Origin: Curtobacterium flaccumfaciens
GTDB taxonomy: Bacteria; Actinomycetota; Actinomycetes; Actinomycetales; Microbacteriaceae
DNA length: 64,000 bases
Direction of reading: 5' to 3'
Assembly: GCF_004361695.1 (NCBI RefSeq)
Contig: NZ_SNVW01000001.1
Location: 372,001-436,000 of the forward strand
Positions 7,557 to 16,039 of the stretch are shown in pieces. The stretch's first letter is position 1, and the number at the start of each line of letters is the position of its first letter. The translations under genes were made by a program, and so were the position numbers. Under the pieces are notes generated by a model. That model worked only from the letters and a program-made list of their open reading frames with translations, was not told the DNA's origin and searched no databases.

Positions 7557-8962
7557 GTCGGGTCCTTCGGGTCTGCGTCGATGACCGGCGGATCGGGATC
7601 GGTGACCGGCGGGTGGGCGTCGGTGACCGGCGGGTTCGCGGCGACGACCGCCGCGTCTGCTGCGATGACCGGCAGTCGGGCCGACACGCGCCACCCGCCG
7701 TTCGTGGTCGGCCCCGCGCGGAGTTCCCCGCCCGTGGCGACGGCACGCTCGCGCATGCCGATGAGGCCGTTGCCGGTCACGCCGAGGGAGCCCCGGGGCG
7801 GTGCGCCCGCGCCGTCCGGGCGGACCGGGCGGTCCTCGACGACCAGGTCGACGACCTCCGGGCCGATCGACACGGCGACGTCGGCGCGGTGCCCGGGAGC
7901 GTGCTTCATCACGTTCGTCACCGACTCCTGCACGATGCGGAAGGCGTTGCGGTCCGTCACCCCGCCGGCAGCGCGGGGATCGCCCGACACGGACAACCCG
8001 ATGTCGACACCCGCGGCCCGGGCGCGCTCGACCAGGTCGACCAGTCGGTCGAGGCCCGGTGCCGGGTTCCGTTCGGCCGCCCCGGCATCGGCCCCGGCGC
8101 CGGACTCGTCCACCGGAGCGTCGACCGCGCGGAGGACGCCGAGGATGGTCCGGAGCTCGACGAGCGCTTCGCGGCTGGAGTCACGGATGTTGGTGAGCGA
8201 CTCCCGCGTCTGGTCCGGCAGGCCCGCTCCGAGGTGCAGTGCGACGCCGGCCTGCAGGTTGATGAGCGACATGCTGTGGGCGACAGAGTCGTGGAGTTCC
8301 CGGGCGATGCGCACGCGTTCGTCGGCCGCCCGACGACGCTCGGCCTCGGCTCGCTGCCGTCGGCGCTCAGCGACCCGTTCGAGCCGGACCCGGACGAGCT
8401 CGGACACCGCGATCGTCACGGTGACCCAGGCGATGCAGAGCAACACCGCGCTGAGGTCGAGGACCGACGAGCGGCCGAGGACGGCGTCGGCGGTCGGCAG
8501 CACGGCGACGCTCACGCCGGCGGCCACCGCGACCCAGGCCCGGTGCCCCCGGAGCCAGGCGTTCGCGAGCGCCATCGTGAGCGCAGCGACGAAGGGACCC
8601 CGCGGGCTCACGACCAGCGCGAACCCGATCGTCGTGGCGAGCGTGACGAGCAGCACCCCTCGGGGCCACCGCCACCGCCAGGGCAGGACCACGACGCCGG
8701 CGACGAGCAACGCGATCGCGAGGGGCCCGAGCTGGACGACGTCCGTTCTCCCGCTCGCCGCGAACGCGTGTCGTGCCCACGGCGGGCCACCGATCGCCCC
8801 GTCGCCGGGTCCGGCACCGCTCGCGAAACGGGAGGCGAGGACGGTACCCACGATCTGCACCACCGCGACCGGCAGCACGCGACCGACGCGTGCGAAGCGA
8901 CGACGGCCGCCGAGGCGGGCGTCGTGCCTCGCCGGGTCGGCGACGGTCGGTGTGGGGTCCAT
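7553..8962 (-). CDS. NarL-type sensor histidine kinase (HisKA_3)
   Basis: A 469-residue membrane kinase. About five to six hydrophobic segments span residues 25-190 with no large extracellular sensor. They are followed by a dimerisation helix with phospho-acceptor His224 in RIARELHDSVAHSMSLI and an HATPase_c domain ending in GLIGMRERAVATGGELRAG. The last 35 residues are a Pro/Asp/Val tail built from a 7-residue repeat (PPVTDAH, PPVTDPD, PPVIDAD), encoded by 21-bp DNA repeats, beyond the usual kinase end. It overlaps the response regulator gene by 4 bp. The signal is unknown. Confidence 0.9.
   Translation of the reverse strand: MDPTPTVADPARHDARLGGRRRFARVGRVLPVAVVQIVGTVLASRFASGAGPGDGAIGGPPWARHAFAASGRTDVVQLGPLAIALLVAGVVVLPWRWRWPRGVLLVTLATTIGFALVVSPRGPFVAALTMALANAWLRGHRAWVAVAAGVSVAVLPTADAVLGRSSVLDLSAVLLCIAWVTVTIAVSELVRVRLERVAERRRQRAEAERRRAADERVRIARELHDSVAHSMSLINLQAGVALHLGAGLPDQTRESLTNIRDSSREALVELRTILGVLRAVDAPVDESGAGADAGAAERNPAPGLDRLVDLVERARAAGVDIGLSVSGDPRAAGGVTDRNAFRIVQESVTNVMKHAPGHRADVAVSIGPEVVDLVVEDRPVRPDGAGAPPRGSLGVTGNGLIGMRERAVATGGELRAGPTTNGGWRVSARLPVIAADAAVVAANPPVTDAHPPVTDPDPPVIDADPKDPT
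7580..7680 (+). repeat. 21-bp tandem repeat in kinase 3' end
   Basis: About five units of 21 bp beginning G(G/A)TGACCGGCGG run from 7580 to about 7680, within the 3' end of the histidine kinase gene. Because 21 is a multiple of 3, unit gain or loss keeps the frame. Confidence 0.75.
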
Positions 8963-9096
8963 GCAGCGAGCCTAGGGTCGCCGACCGGCTCGGTCATCGG
9001 GCGGCAGCACGACCTGTGGACTACTCCCCCGGGCGTAGCCGCCTGTGGACGAGGCGCGGCACTACGACTGCGGGAGCAGGCGGAAGTGGGGCTCCG

Positions 9097-9127
9097 TGAC
9101 GGACGCGTGCCGCGCCTCCAGGCCCGA
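9097..9127 (+). repeat. family A palindromic repeat, half copy
   Basis: Contains CGCGCCTCCAGGCC preceded by TGACGGAC, matching one arm of the family A palindromes (for example 19222-19269). It lies 50 bp upstream of the SHOCT gene. Confidence 0.6.
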
Positions 9128-9177
9128 CGCTGGAAGGGTCGCGACAGCGGCACCGAAACCGACCTCAGGAGGTCCCC

Positions 9178-9417
9178 ATGCTCACCACCATCGCAGCGAC
9201 CGCGCCGTACTGGCACGGCGGCGGGTTCCCGTTCTTCGTCTTCCCCGCGTTCTTCTTCTTCGCGTTCCTGGTCGTGTTCGTCGTCTTCGGCGTGCTCCGC
9301 CGCGGCAGCTGGCGGGCACGGTCGGACGCGCGGTCCGTCCTCGCCGACCGGTTCGCCCGGGGGGACATCGACGCCGACGAGTACCGGTCGCGGCTGTCCG
9401 AGCTCAGCCGGAAGTGA
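9178..9417 (+). CDS. small membrane protein with SHOCT domain
   Basis: A 79-residue protein: a Phe-rich hydrophobic segment (residues about 18-42), a short basic stretch and a C-terminal SHOCT motif (ADRFARGDIDADEYRSRLSELSR). SHOCT modules are thought to mediate oligomerisation; no specific function is known. AGGAGG lies 6 nt before the ATG. Its last 14 bp overlap the 3' end of the convergent gluconokinase gene. Confidence 0.85.
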   Translation: MLTTIAATAPYWHGGGFPFFVFPAFFFFAFLVVFVVFGVLRRGSWRARSDARSVLADRFARGDIDADEYRSRLSELSRK

Positions 9418-9943
9418 CCGACAGCGCGGCGAGGATCGTCGCCACCGTGTCGTCGACCGACCCCTCGATCGACACGGCGACGGCGGCCTCGTCCGGCTGC
9501 GGGCGCTCCAGGGTGGCGAACTGCGAGTCCAGCAAGGACGTCGGCATGTACTCGTGGTGCCGGTGCGACTGCCGCTCGGCGATCAGCTCGCGCGAGCCGT
9601 CGAGGAACGCGATCACCAGGCCGGGCGCACTGGCACGCAGGCGGTCGCGGTAGATGCGCTTGAGGGCGGAGTTCGCCATCACACAGCGACTGCCGGACGC
9701 CTCGACCCGGGCGATCCGGTCGGCACAGGCGTCCAGCCAGGGCCAGCGATCCTCGTCGGTCAGCGGGATCCCCTGCCGCATCTTCTCCTTGTTCGCGGCA
9801 GGGTGCAGGTCGTCGGCGTCCACGAACACGCACGGTTCCCCCTGCGCGGCGAGCGCGTCGGCGAGGGTGCGGCCGATCGTGGACTTGCCGGAGCCGGAGA
9901 CCCCCATCACGAGCACGGGCGGGAGGACAACGCTCTCGATCAT
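9404..9943 (-). CDS. gntK: gluconokinase
   Basis: A cytoplasmic kinase that phosphorylates D-gluconate to 6-phosphogluconate. The 179-residue product has the P-loop GVSGSGKS at residues 14-21 and the GntK signatures DADDLHPAANKEKM and LTDEDRWPWL, matching the usual family length. It is divergent from gnd, whose product uses 6-phosphogluconate, so the two share a 113-bp control region. Its 3' end overlaps the SHOCT gene by 14 bp. Confidence 0.93.
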   Translation of the reverse strand: MIESVVLPPVLVMGVSGSGKSTIGRTLADALAAQGEPCVFVDADDLHPAANKEKMRQGIPLTDEDRWPWLDACADRIARVEASGSRCVMANSALKRIYRDRLRASAPGLVIAFLDGSRELIAERQSHRHHEYMPTSLLDSQFATLERPQPDEAAVAVSIEGSVDDTVATILAALSVTSG

Positions 9944-10056
9944 CCCTCCACAGTATTGGTCTGCCGAACGCCTATCCCCAGTTGCCGTAACAGCCGTGCG
10001 GTCCCAGGCCGCCGACCGTAGGTTGAGGTGCAGACGTCAGGACGAAGGAGACCCAC

Positions 10057-11514
10057 GTGGCAGACAACAACGGTCAAGCGAACATCGGGGTGGTGGGCCT
10101 GGCAGTCATGGGCTCGAACCTCGCACGGAACCTCGCCTCGCGAGAGGGCAACACGGTCGCGGTCTACAACCGCACCTACGCCCGCACCGAGGAACTCATC
10201 AAGGAGCACGGCGACGCCGGCTTCATCGCGTCCGAGGACATCGACGACTTCGTGGCGTCGCTCTCCAAGCCCCGCACGGCGATCATCATGGTGCAGGCCG
10301 GCAAGGGCACCGACGCCGTGATCTCGCAGCTCGCCGAGAAGTTCGAGCCCGGGGACATCATCGTCGACGGCGGCAACGCGAACTTCCACGACACCATCCG
10401 ACGTGAGCACGACCTGCGCGAGCAGGGCCTCAACTTCGTCGGCACCGGCATCTCCGGTGGCGAGGAAGGCGCCCTCAAGGGGCCGTCGATCATGCCTGGC
10501 GGGTCGAAGGAGGCCTGGGAGACCCTCGGGCCGATCCTCAAGTCGATCGCCGCGGTCGCCGAGGGTGAGCCCTGTGTGACGCACATCGGGACCGACGGTG
10601 CCGGGCACTTCGTGAAGATGGTGCACAACGGCATCGAGTACGCCGACATGCAGCTCATCGCCGAGTCGTACGACCTGCTCCGCCGCGTCGGTGGTCTCAC
10701 CGTCGAGGACCTGGTGCAGGTGTTCGACGAGTGGAACAAGGGCGACCTCGAGTCGTACCTGATCGAGATCACCGGCGAGATCCTCAAGCAGACCGACGCC
10801 GAGACCGGCAAGCCGCTCGTCGACGTGATCCGCGACGAGGCCGGGTCGAAGGGCACCGGGGTGTGGACCGTGCAGAACGCGGTCGGGCTCGGGATCCCCG
10901 TCTCCGGCATCGGCGAGGCGGTGTTCGCCCGCGCGGTGTCGTCGAAGCCGACCCAGCGCGCTGCGGTGCAGCAGTCCGTCAAGAACCGGCCGTCGATCAC
11001 CGAGGTGCCGGACACCTTCGCGGACGACGTCCGTGCCGCGCTCTACGCGTCGAAGGTCGTCGCGTACGCGCAGGGCTTCGACCTGATCATCGCCGGGGCC
11101 AAGGAGTACGGCTGGGACATCGACCTCGGCAACGTGGCGAAGATCTGGCGCGGCGGCTGCATCATCCGCGCCCAGTTCCTCAACCGCATCGTCGAGGCGT
11201 ACGCCGAGAACCCGTCGCTCGAGTCGCTGCTGGTGGACCCGTACTTCGCGAACGCCGTGGCCGAGGGCGAAGCCGCCTGGCGGCGCATCGTGGGCATCGC
11301 GGCCGCGTCGGGCATCCCGGCGCCGGGCTTCTCGTCGGCACTGTCGTACTTCGACTCGCTCGCGTCCGACCGGCTCCCCGCCGCGCTCATCCAGGGGCAG
11401 CGCGACTTCTTCGGAGCGCACACCTACCAGCGCATCGACAAGGACGGCACCTTCCACACGCTGTGGTCCGACGACGACCGGCGTGAGGTCGAGCAGGAGC
11501 CGTCGACGCACTGA
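10057..11514 (+). CDS. gnd: 6-phosphogluconate dehydrogenase (decarboxylating)
   Basis: Converts 6-phosphogluconate to ribulose 5-phosphate with reduction of NADP in the pentose phosphate pathway. The 485-residue long-chain form shows the Rossmann motif GVVGLAVMGSNLARN, a substrate-binding Lys in HFVKMVHNGIEY, and the C-terminal catalytic region with IWRGGCIIRAQFL. The GTG at 10057 is preceded by AAGGAG. It is followed by a strong terminator and faces gntK divergently. Confidence 0.96.
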   Translation: MADNNGQANIGVVGLAVMGSNLARNLASREGNTVAVYNRTYARTEELIKEHGDAGFIASEDIDDFVASLSKPRTAIIMVQAGKGTDAVISQLAEKFEPGDIIVDGGNANFHDTIRREHDLREQGLNFVGTGISGGEEGALKGPSIMPGGSKEAWETLGPILKSIAAVAEGEPCVTHIGTDGAGHFVKMVHNGIEYADMQLIAESYDLLRRVGGLTVEDLVQVFDEWNKGDLESYLIEITGEILKQTDAETGKPLVDVIRDEAGSKGTGVWTVQNAVGLGIPVSGIGEAVFARAVSSKPTQRAAVQQSVKNRPSITEVPDTFADDVRAALYASKVVAYAQGFDLIIAGAKEYGWDIDLGNVAKIWRGGCIIRAQFLNRIVEAYAENPSLESLLVDPYFANAVAEGEAAWRRIVGIAAASGIPAPGFSSALSYFDSLASDRLPAALIQGQRDFFGAHTYQRIDKDGTFHTLWSDDDRREVEQEPSTH

Positions 11515-11537
11515 CGCGCCGCAGGCAGCACGACGGA

Positions 11538-11561
11538 GGGCCCCGCTGCACGGCGGGGCCC
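11538..11561 (+). terminator. Rho-independent terminator of gnd
   Basis: GGGCCCCGC pairs with GCGGGGCCC around a 6-nt loop, 23 nt after the gnd stop and followed by TTCG. A strong GC stem with a poor U-tract, as is common in high-GC actinobacteria. Confidence 0.8.
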
Positions 11562-11577
11562 TTCGCCGTCAGGACCC

Positions 11578-11650
11578 GTCGGCGACGCGGGCTCGCCGCC
11601 AGGCGACGCGGGCTCGCCGTCAGGCGAGGCAGGCCCGCCGTCAGGCGACG
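11578..11650. repeat. 21-bp tandem repeat downstream of gnd
   Basis: Three to four imperfect copies of CAGGCGACGCGGGCTCGCCG plus one base (21-bp period) fill the gap between the gnd terminator and the 3' end of the facing membrane-protein gene. Each unit contains a small palindrome (GGCGA...TCGCC). Confidence 0.75.
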
Positions 11651-12330
11651 ATGCGCTCGCGCGCCAGGTCGGCGACCAGTCGCTCGAGCCGAGGACCGCG
11701 GCCGAGCATCCGCCGCGACCCGGGGGCGGCACGCACGAAGAACGTCGCCACGGCCGCCGAGTCGTCCGGGCGGACGTAGTGCATCGCGATGGCCCACGAG
11801 CGCCCGTCGCCGTGCAGGTCCTCGAGTCCGACGTGCACCATCCGGCTCCACCGGATCACGAGCAGCCGGGTGGCCCGGCGGTCCTCGAGTTCCCACAGCG
11901 ACGCCTCGGTCGCGCCGAACGCCCAGGTCACGCGGTGGCCCAGCGAGACCTCCGGACGGACGGTCTCGATCGAGGCACGGAGTTCGGGTGTCGGTGCCGC
12001 GGGGACGAGCCACACCGTCGGGTCGATGCGCCGGATCGCCAGGGCAAGCGCCTCGTCCTCACGGCGGCGGCGCGACGAGTGCGTCCGGACGATCGCGACG
12101 ACGATGACGCCCGCACCCAGCCCGATGGCCGCGACCTCGGCGACACCGAAGTACGTCAGGTCCGCGTCGGGTGACAACGCGACGACGATGATCCGCGCGG
12201 TGAGCAGCGCCGCCCAGACACCGACGATGACCCACCGCAGGGTGGCGAGCCGGCGAGCGGGCGACATCGGCCGGCGCTCCTGCCGTCGGGCACGGCCGGG
12301 GCGCGGAACACGATCGGGACGCCTCAGCAC
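11641..12330 (-). CDS. hypothetical membrane protein
   Basis: A 229-residue protein I do not recognise. A basic Arg/Pro-rich leader is followed by two hydrophobic helices (about residues 30-55 and 62-85) and a cytoplasmic region of about 140 residues with several Trp/Arg positions. A later ATG (MSPARRLATLRW, 63 nt downstream) is an equally possible start. It is convergent with gnd. No function can be assigned. Confidence 0.65.
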   Translation of the reverse strand: MLRRPDRVPRPGRARRQERRPMSPARRLATLRWVIVGVWAALLTARIIVVALSPDADLTYFGVAEVAAIGLGAGVIVVAIVRTHSSRRRREDEALALAIRRIDPTVWLVPAAPTPELRASIETVRPEVSLGHRVTWAFGATEASLWELEDRRATRLLVIRWSRMVHVGLEDLHGDGRSWAIAMHYVRPDDSAAVATFFVRAAPGSRRMLGRGPRLERLVADLARERIVA

Positions 12331-12461
12331 ACCCCGATCCTCGCACGGCCCGCCGGTGATCGGCTGGCGCGGCCCGGTGAACGACCGTCGAACCGGGGCC
12401 GCTGTCCACAGGTTGCCCGGTTGTCAGCCCGCACGCGGCACCGGAGACCTACGCTCGGGCC

Positions 12462-14063
12462 GTGACCACTGACCAGGAGACCGTCCCGACGACCTCGGAG
12501 CACGCGGTGACCCTGCGGTCGGCGCGGTGGTTCGCCGCCGGCGTCGGACTCGTCGCCGCCGCAGCCTTCTTCGCCGCCGCCGAACTCGGCGCGCTGCTGC
12601 TCGGCGGCGCCGGCAGCCCGCTCGTCGCCGTCGGCTCCGCGGTCATCGACCTGGCGCCACGCGGGGCGAAGGACCTGATGGTGTCGCTCTTCGGCACCGG
12701 CGACAAGGTCGCGCTCTTCATGCTGATGGGCGTCATCGTCGCCGTCGTCAGCGCCGCCGCCGGCATCCTCGAGCGGGCCCGGCCCCCGTTCGGCGCGCTG
12801 GTGTTCGCGGTCGGGGGCGTCCTGTCACTCATCGCCGTCAGCACACGGTCCGGCAGCGGGACGTTCGACGGCGCGCCGTCGGTCCTCGGCGTCGCCGCGG
12901 CGGTCATCGTGCTCCGGCTGCTGGCGCAGCGACTCCGGCGGTGGGAGGCAGCAGCTGCGGTCCCCTCTGCGGCCCCGCGACCGGCCTCCGCCGAACGACG
13001 CGCGTTCCTGGCGTGGGGCATCACCGCCGCGACGGTCGCCGTCGTGGTGGGCACCGCGTCGCGACTCGGCTCGTCGGCGATGCAGGCCGCTGCCGCCGCG
13101 CGACGGGCGATCCGGCTGCCGGCCCCGGCGAACGCCGCACCGTCCGTGCCGAGCGGAGCCTCGCTCGACGTCGCCGGCGTCACCCCCTACGTCACGCCGA
13201 ACGCCGACTTCTACCGGATCGACACCGCACTCCGCGTGCCCTCGGTCGACACCGCCGACTGGCGGCTCCGCATCCACGGCGCCGTCGACCACGAGGTCGA
13301 GCTCACCTGGGACGACCTGCTCGCGCTGCCGCTTGAGGAGCACCACGCCACCCTGAGCTGCGTCTCGAACGAGGTCGGTGGAGACCTCATCGGCAACGCG
13401 CTCTGGCTCGGCTACCCGATCCGGCTCCTGCTCGAACGAGCCGCGCCGCACGCCAGCGCCGACATGGTGCTGTCCCGGAGCGTCGACGGGTTCTCGGCGG
13501 GGACACCCCTCGACGTGCTGCAGGACCCCGGCACCGCCGCACTGCTGGCCGTCGGGATGAACGGCGAACCGCTGCCGCCCGAGCACGGGTTCCCGGTCCG
13601 GATGGTCGTGCCCGGCCTGTTCGGGTACGTGTCGGCCACGAAGTGGGTGACCGAACTCGAGGTCACCCGGTTCGCCGACGCGCAGGGCTACTGGACGCCG
13701 CGCGGCTGGTCCGAGCGAGGTCCGGTCAAGTTGGAGTCCCGGATCGACACCCCCCGTGCGGGCTCGACGGTGCAGGCCGGCTCCGAGGTCGCGATCGCCG
13801 GCGTCGCGTGGCAGCCGCACACCGGGGTCAAGGGCGTGCAGGTCCGGGTCGGGAGCGGCTCGTGGCAGGACGCCACCCTCGCCGACTCGGTGTCCGCCGA
13901 CACCTGGCGGCAGTGGGTGTACCGGTGGACGCCGACGAAGGGCTCGCACCGCATCCAGGTGCGCGCAGTGAGTGCCGACGGCGAGGTGCAGACGAGTGTC
14001 GAGCGGCCACCCGCGCCGAACGGGGCATCGGGATGGCACACCGTCGAGGTGCGCGCGTCCTGA
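12462..14063 (+). CDS. membrane-bound molybdopterin-dependent oxidoreductase (sulfite oxidase family)
   Basis: A 533-residue protein. The N-terminal third has about five hydrophobic helices (residues about 20-215), followed by an external Oxidored_molyb domain with the probable Mo-ligating Cys in HHATLSCVSNEVGGDLIG. It ends in a Mo-co_dimer/Ig-like domain with WQPHTGVKGVQVRVG and a WRQWVYRW stretch. The fusion of a membrane anchor with a SuoX-like catalytic region is common in actinobacteria. The substrate is unknown. The start is a GTG; no clear operon partner is present. Confidence 0.88.
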   Translation: MTTDQETVPTTSEHAVTLRSARWFAAGVGLVAAAAFFAAAELGALLLGGAGSPLVAVGSAVIDLAPRGAKDLMVSLFGTGDKVALFMLMGVIVAVVSAAAGILERARPPFGALVFAVGGVLSLIAVSTRSGSGTFDGAPSVLGVAAAVIVLRLLAQRLRRWEAAAAVPSAAPRPASAERRAFLAWGITAATVAVVVGTASRLGSSAMQAAAAARRAIRLPAPANAAPSVPSGASLDVAGVTPYVTPNADFYRIDTALRVPSVDTADWRLRIHGAVDHEVELTWDDLLALPLEEHHATLSCVSNEVGGDLIGNALWLGYPIRLLLERAAPHASADMVLSRSVDGFSAGTPLDVLQDPGTAALLAVGMNGEPLPPEHGFPVRMVVPGLFGYVSATKWVTELEVTRFADAQGYWTPRGWSERGPVKLESRIDTPRAGSTVQAGSEVAIAGVAWQPHTGVKGVQVRVGSGSWQDATLADSVSADTWRQWVYRWTPTKGSHRIQVRAVSADGEVQTSVERPPAPNGASGWHTVEVRAS

Positions 14064-14137
14064 CGGACGGGGGCACGGGCGCGGCGCGGGCCGCGGCGGA
14101 CTGCGCAACCGGCACCGGTACCGTGCGGCGTCCGCGC

Positions 14138-14968
14138 TCAGGACGGACGGGTGGCGACCACGCAGGTGCCGTCGACGTCGTCGTCGGACTCCACGGACGT
14201 GACGAACCCCGCCGACGCGAAGGCAGCGGCTGACGCAGCAGCCTGAGCGTCCGACACCTCGATGACGACCGAGCCGCCCGGCCGCAGCCACTCCCCCGCC
14301 CCCGCGGCGATGCGCCGGTGCAGGTCCAACCCGTCCGGACCGCCGTCGAGCGCGACCCGGTGTTCGTGGTCGCGTGCCTCGGAGGGCATCGTGTCGATCG
14401 AGGACGTCGGCACGTACGGCGCGTTCACGGCGATGACGTCCACCACGCCGTCGAACCGGTCCGGCAGCGGCGCGAAGAGGTCCCCCTCGACGACGATGCC
14501 GCGGTCACCGATGTTCTCCGCCGCGACGCTCACGGCGTCCGGGTCGACGTCGGCGGCCACCAGGTCGAGCGCGCCGACCCGACCGAACAGTGCCACCGAG
14601 ATCGCCCCGGCACCGCAGCACAGGTCGACCACGCGGTCGTAGCGCTGCAACCGCATCGCTGCCTGTTCCACCACGACGGTCGTCCGGGCACGCGGCACGA
14701 AGACCCCGGGGGTCACGCGGATGCGGTGTCCGTCGAACGCCGCCCAACCGAGGACGTACTCGAGGGGTTCGCCGCCCAGACGCCGCTGCACGAGGGCCCG
14801 CAGGCGGACCGGGTCGCCGTCGCCGGCGTCGAGCAGGAGGTCTGCCTCGTCCTCGGCGAACACGCTGCCCGCGGCCCGGAGTCGGGCCGCGAGCGCGGAG
14901 TGGGCGGGATGGCCTGGAGGCACGGGTTCAGTCCGCCACGGACGGTGCGTCGTCGAGGTGGCCAGCAC
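14138..14968 (-). CDS. PrmC/HemK-like protein N5-glutamine methyltransferase
   Basis: A 276-residue SAM-dependent methyltransferase of the HemK/PrmC family with an N-terminal helical region, motif I DLCCGAGAISVAL and the substrate-Gln motif in the variant NAPYVP instead of NPPY. The Asn-to-Ala-Pro variant separates it from housekeeping PrmC, so it is probably an accessory paralogue. The start is a GTG at 14968; the N-terminus is uncertain because its codons overlap a 17-bp copy of repeat family A (14921-14937). Followed 33 bp upstream, on the same strand, by prs. Confidence 0.8.
   Translation of the reverse strand: MLATSTTHRPWRTEPVPPGHPAHSALAARLRAAGSVFAEDEADLLLDAGDGDPVRLRALVQRRLGGEPLEYVLGWAAFDGHRIRVTPGVFVPRARTTVVVEQAAMRLQRYDRVVDLCCGAGAISVALFGRVGALDLVAADVDPDAVSVAAENIGDRGIVVEGDLFAPLPDRFDGVVDVIAVNAPYVPTSSIDTMPSEARDHEHRVALDGGPDGLDLHRRIAAGAGEWLRPGGSVVIEVSDAQAAASAAAFASAGFVTSVESDDDVDGTCVVATRPS
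14921..14937 (+). repeat. family A half-repeat (17-mer) in the methyltransferase 5' end
   Basis: GGCCTGGAGGCACGGGT, an exact 17-mer also found at 22629-22645 and, inverted, at 49688-49704. Here it lies within the first 16 codons of the methyltransferase gene. Confidence 0.65.
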
Positions 14969-15000
14969 CGTCGGCAGTGCCCGTGGGCTCGATGGCTCCG

Positions 15001-15978
15001 CTACGCGGCGCCATCGAACATCGACGTGACGGACCCGTCGTCGAAGACCTCGTGGATGGCACGGGCGATGAGCGGCGCGATCGGCAGGACCTCGAGCCGC
15101 TCCCAGCGCTTCTCCATGGGCACGGGCAGGGTGTCGGTCACGACGACCCGGTCGATGAACTCGCTCTGCAGCAGCTCGGTCGCGGGGTCGGAGAACACGG
15201 CGTGGGTCGCGGCGACGACGACACCGGTCGCGCCGGCGTTCTTCAGCGCCTCGGCTGCCTTGGCGATCGTGCGGCCGGTGTCGATCAGGTCGTCGACGAG
15301 CAGGCAGACACGACCGGAGACGTCACCGACGATCTCGTGCACGCTCACCTGGTTCGGGACGAGCGGGTCGCGGCGCTTGTGGATGATGGCCAGCGGGGCG
15401 CCGAGCTTCTCGGACCAGATGTCGGCGACGCGCACGCGGCCCATGTCCGGCGAGACGACGGTGAGCGTCGACGGGTCGAGGATCTCCTGGAAGCGCTGGA
15501 GCAGTACCGGCATCGCGAACAGGTGGTCGACGGGGCCGTCGAAGAAGCCCTGGATCTGCGCGGCGTGCAGGTCGACGCTCATGATGCGGTGCGCGCCGGC
15601 GGCCTTGAACAGGTCGGCGACGAGTCGGGCCGAGATCGGCTCGCGCCCACGGCCCTTCTTGTCCTGTCGGGCGTACGGGTAGAAGGGCGCCACGACGGTG
15701 ATGCGCTTCGCCGACGCACGCTTCAGCGCGTCGACCATGATGAGCTGCTCCATGAGCCACTCGTTGATGGGCGCCGTGTGGGACTGGATCACGAAGGCGT
15801 CGCAGCCACGGACCGACTCGTCGAAGCGAGCGTAGAGCTCACCGTTCGCGAAGGTCCGGGCATCGGTCGGGACGAGCTCGACGCCGAGTTCTTCGGCGAT
15901 CTCCGCCGAGAGCGTCGGGTGTGCTCGCCCTGAGACGAGGACGAGTCGTTTCTGGCCGGTCGTTTTGATTCCGGACAA
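15001..15978 (-). CDS. prs: ribose-phosphate pyrophosphokinase
   Basis: Makes PRPP from ribose 5-phosphate and ATP. The 325-residue product carries the metal/ATP-binding motif VDLHAAQIQGFF and the PRPP loop DDLIDTGRTI; length and motifs match class I PRPP synthases. A TTG at 15978 encodes the start. glmU lies 61 bp upstream on the same strand, the conserved glmU-prs order of actinobacteria, so the two are probably co-transcribed. Confidence 0.96.
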   Translation of the reverse strand: MSGIKTTGQKRLVLVSGRAHPTLSAEIAEELGVELVPTDARTFANGELYARFDESVRGCDAFVIQSHTAPINEWLMEQLIMVDALKRASAKRITVVAPFYPYARQDKKGRGREPISARLVADLFKAAGAHRIMSVDLHAAQIQGFFDGPVDHLFAMPVLLQRFQEILDPSTLTVVSPDMGRVRVADIWSEKLGAPLAIIHKRRDPLVPNQVSVHEIVGDVSGRVCLLVDDLIDTGRTIAKAAEALKNAGATGVVVAATHAVFSDPATELLQSEFIDRVVVTDTLPVPMEKRWERLEVLPIAPLIARAIHEVFDDGSVTSMFDGAA

Positions 15979-16039
15979 GTGCGGTGCTCACTCCCTGACC
16001 CGCGCGGGGTCGATGCCGGCGACGGGTGGTCGCCGTGTT

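Noticed and set aside
7400-10021. 873-codon plus-strand frame over the two-component genes
   Set aside because: Arg/Pro/Gly-rich with no motif and opposite to two genes with clear domains.
15979-16039. tRNA gene between glmU and prs
   Set aside because: The 61-bp gap is too short and no cloverleaf or TTCGA arm is present. No tRNA or rRNA was seen anywhere in the window.
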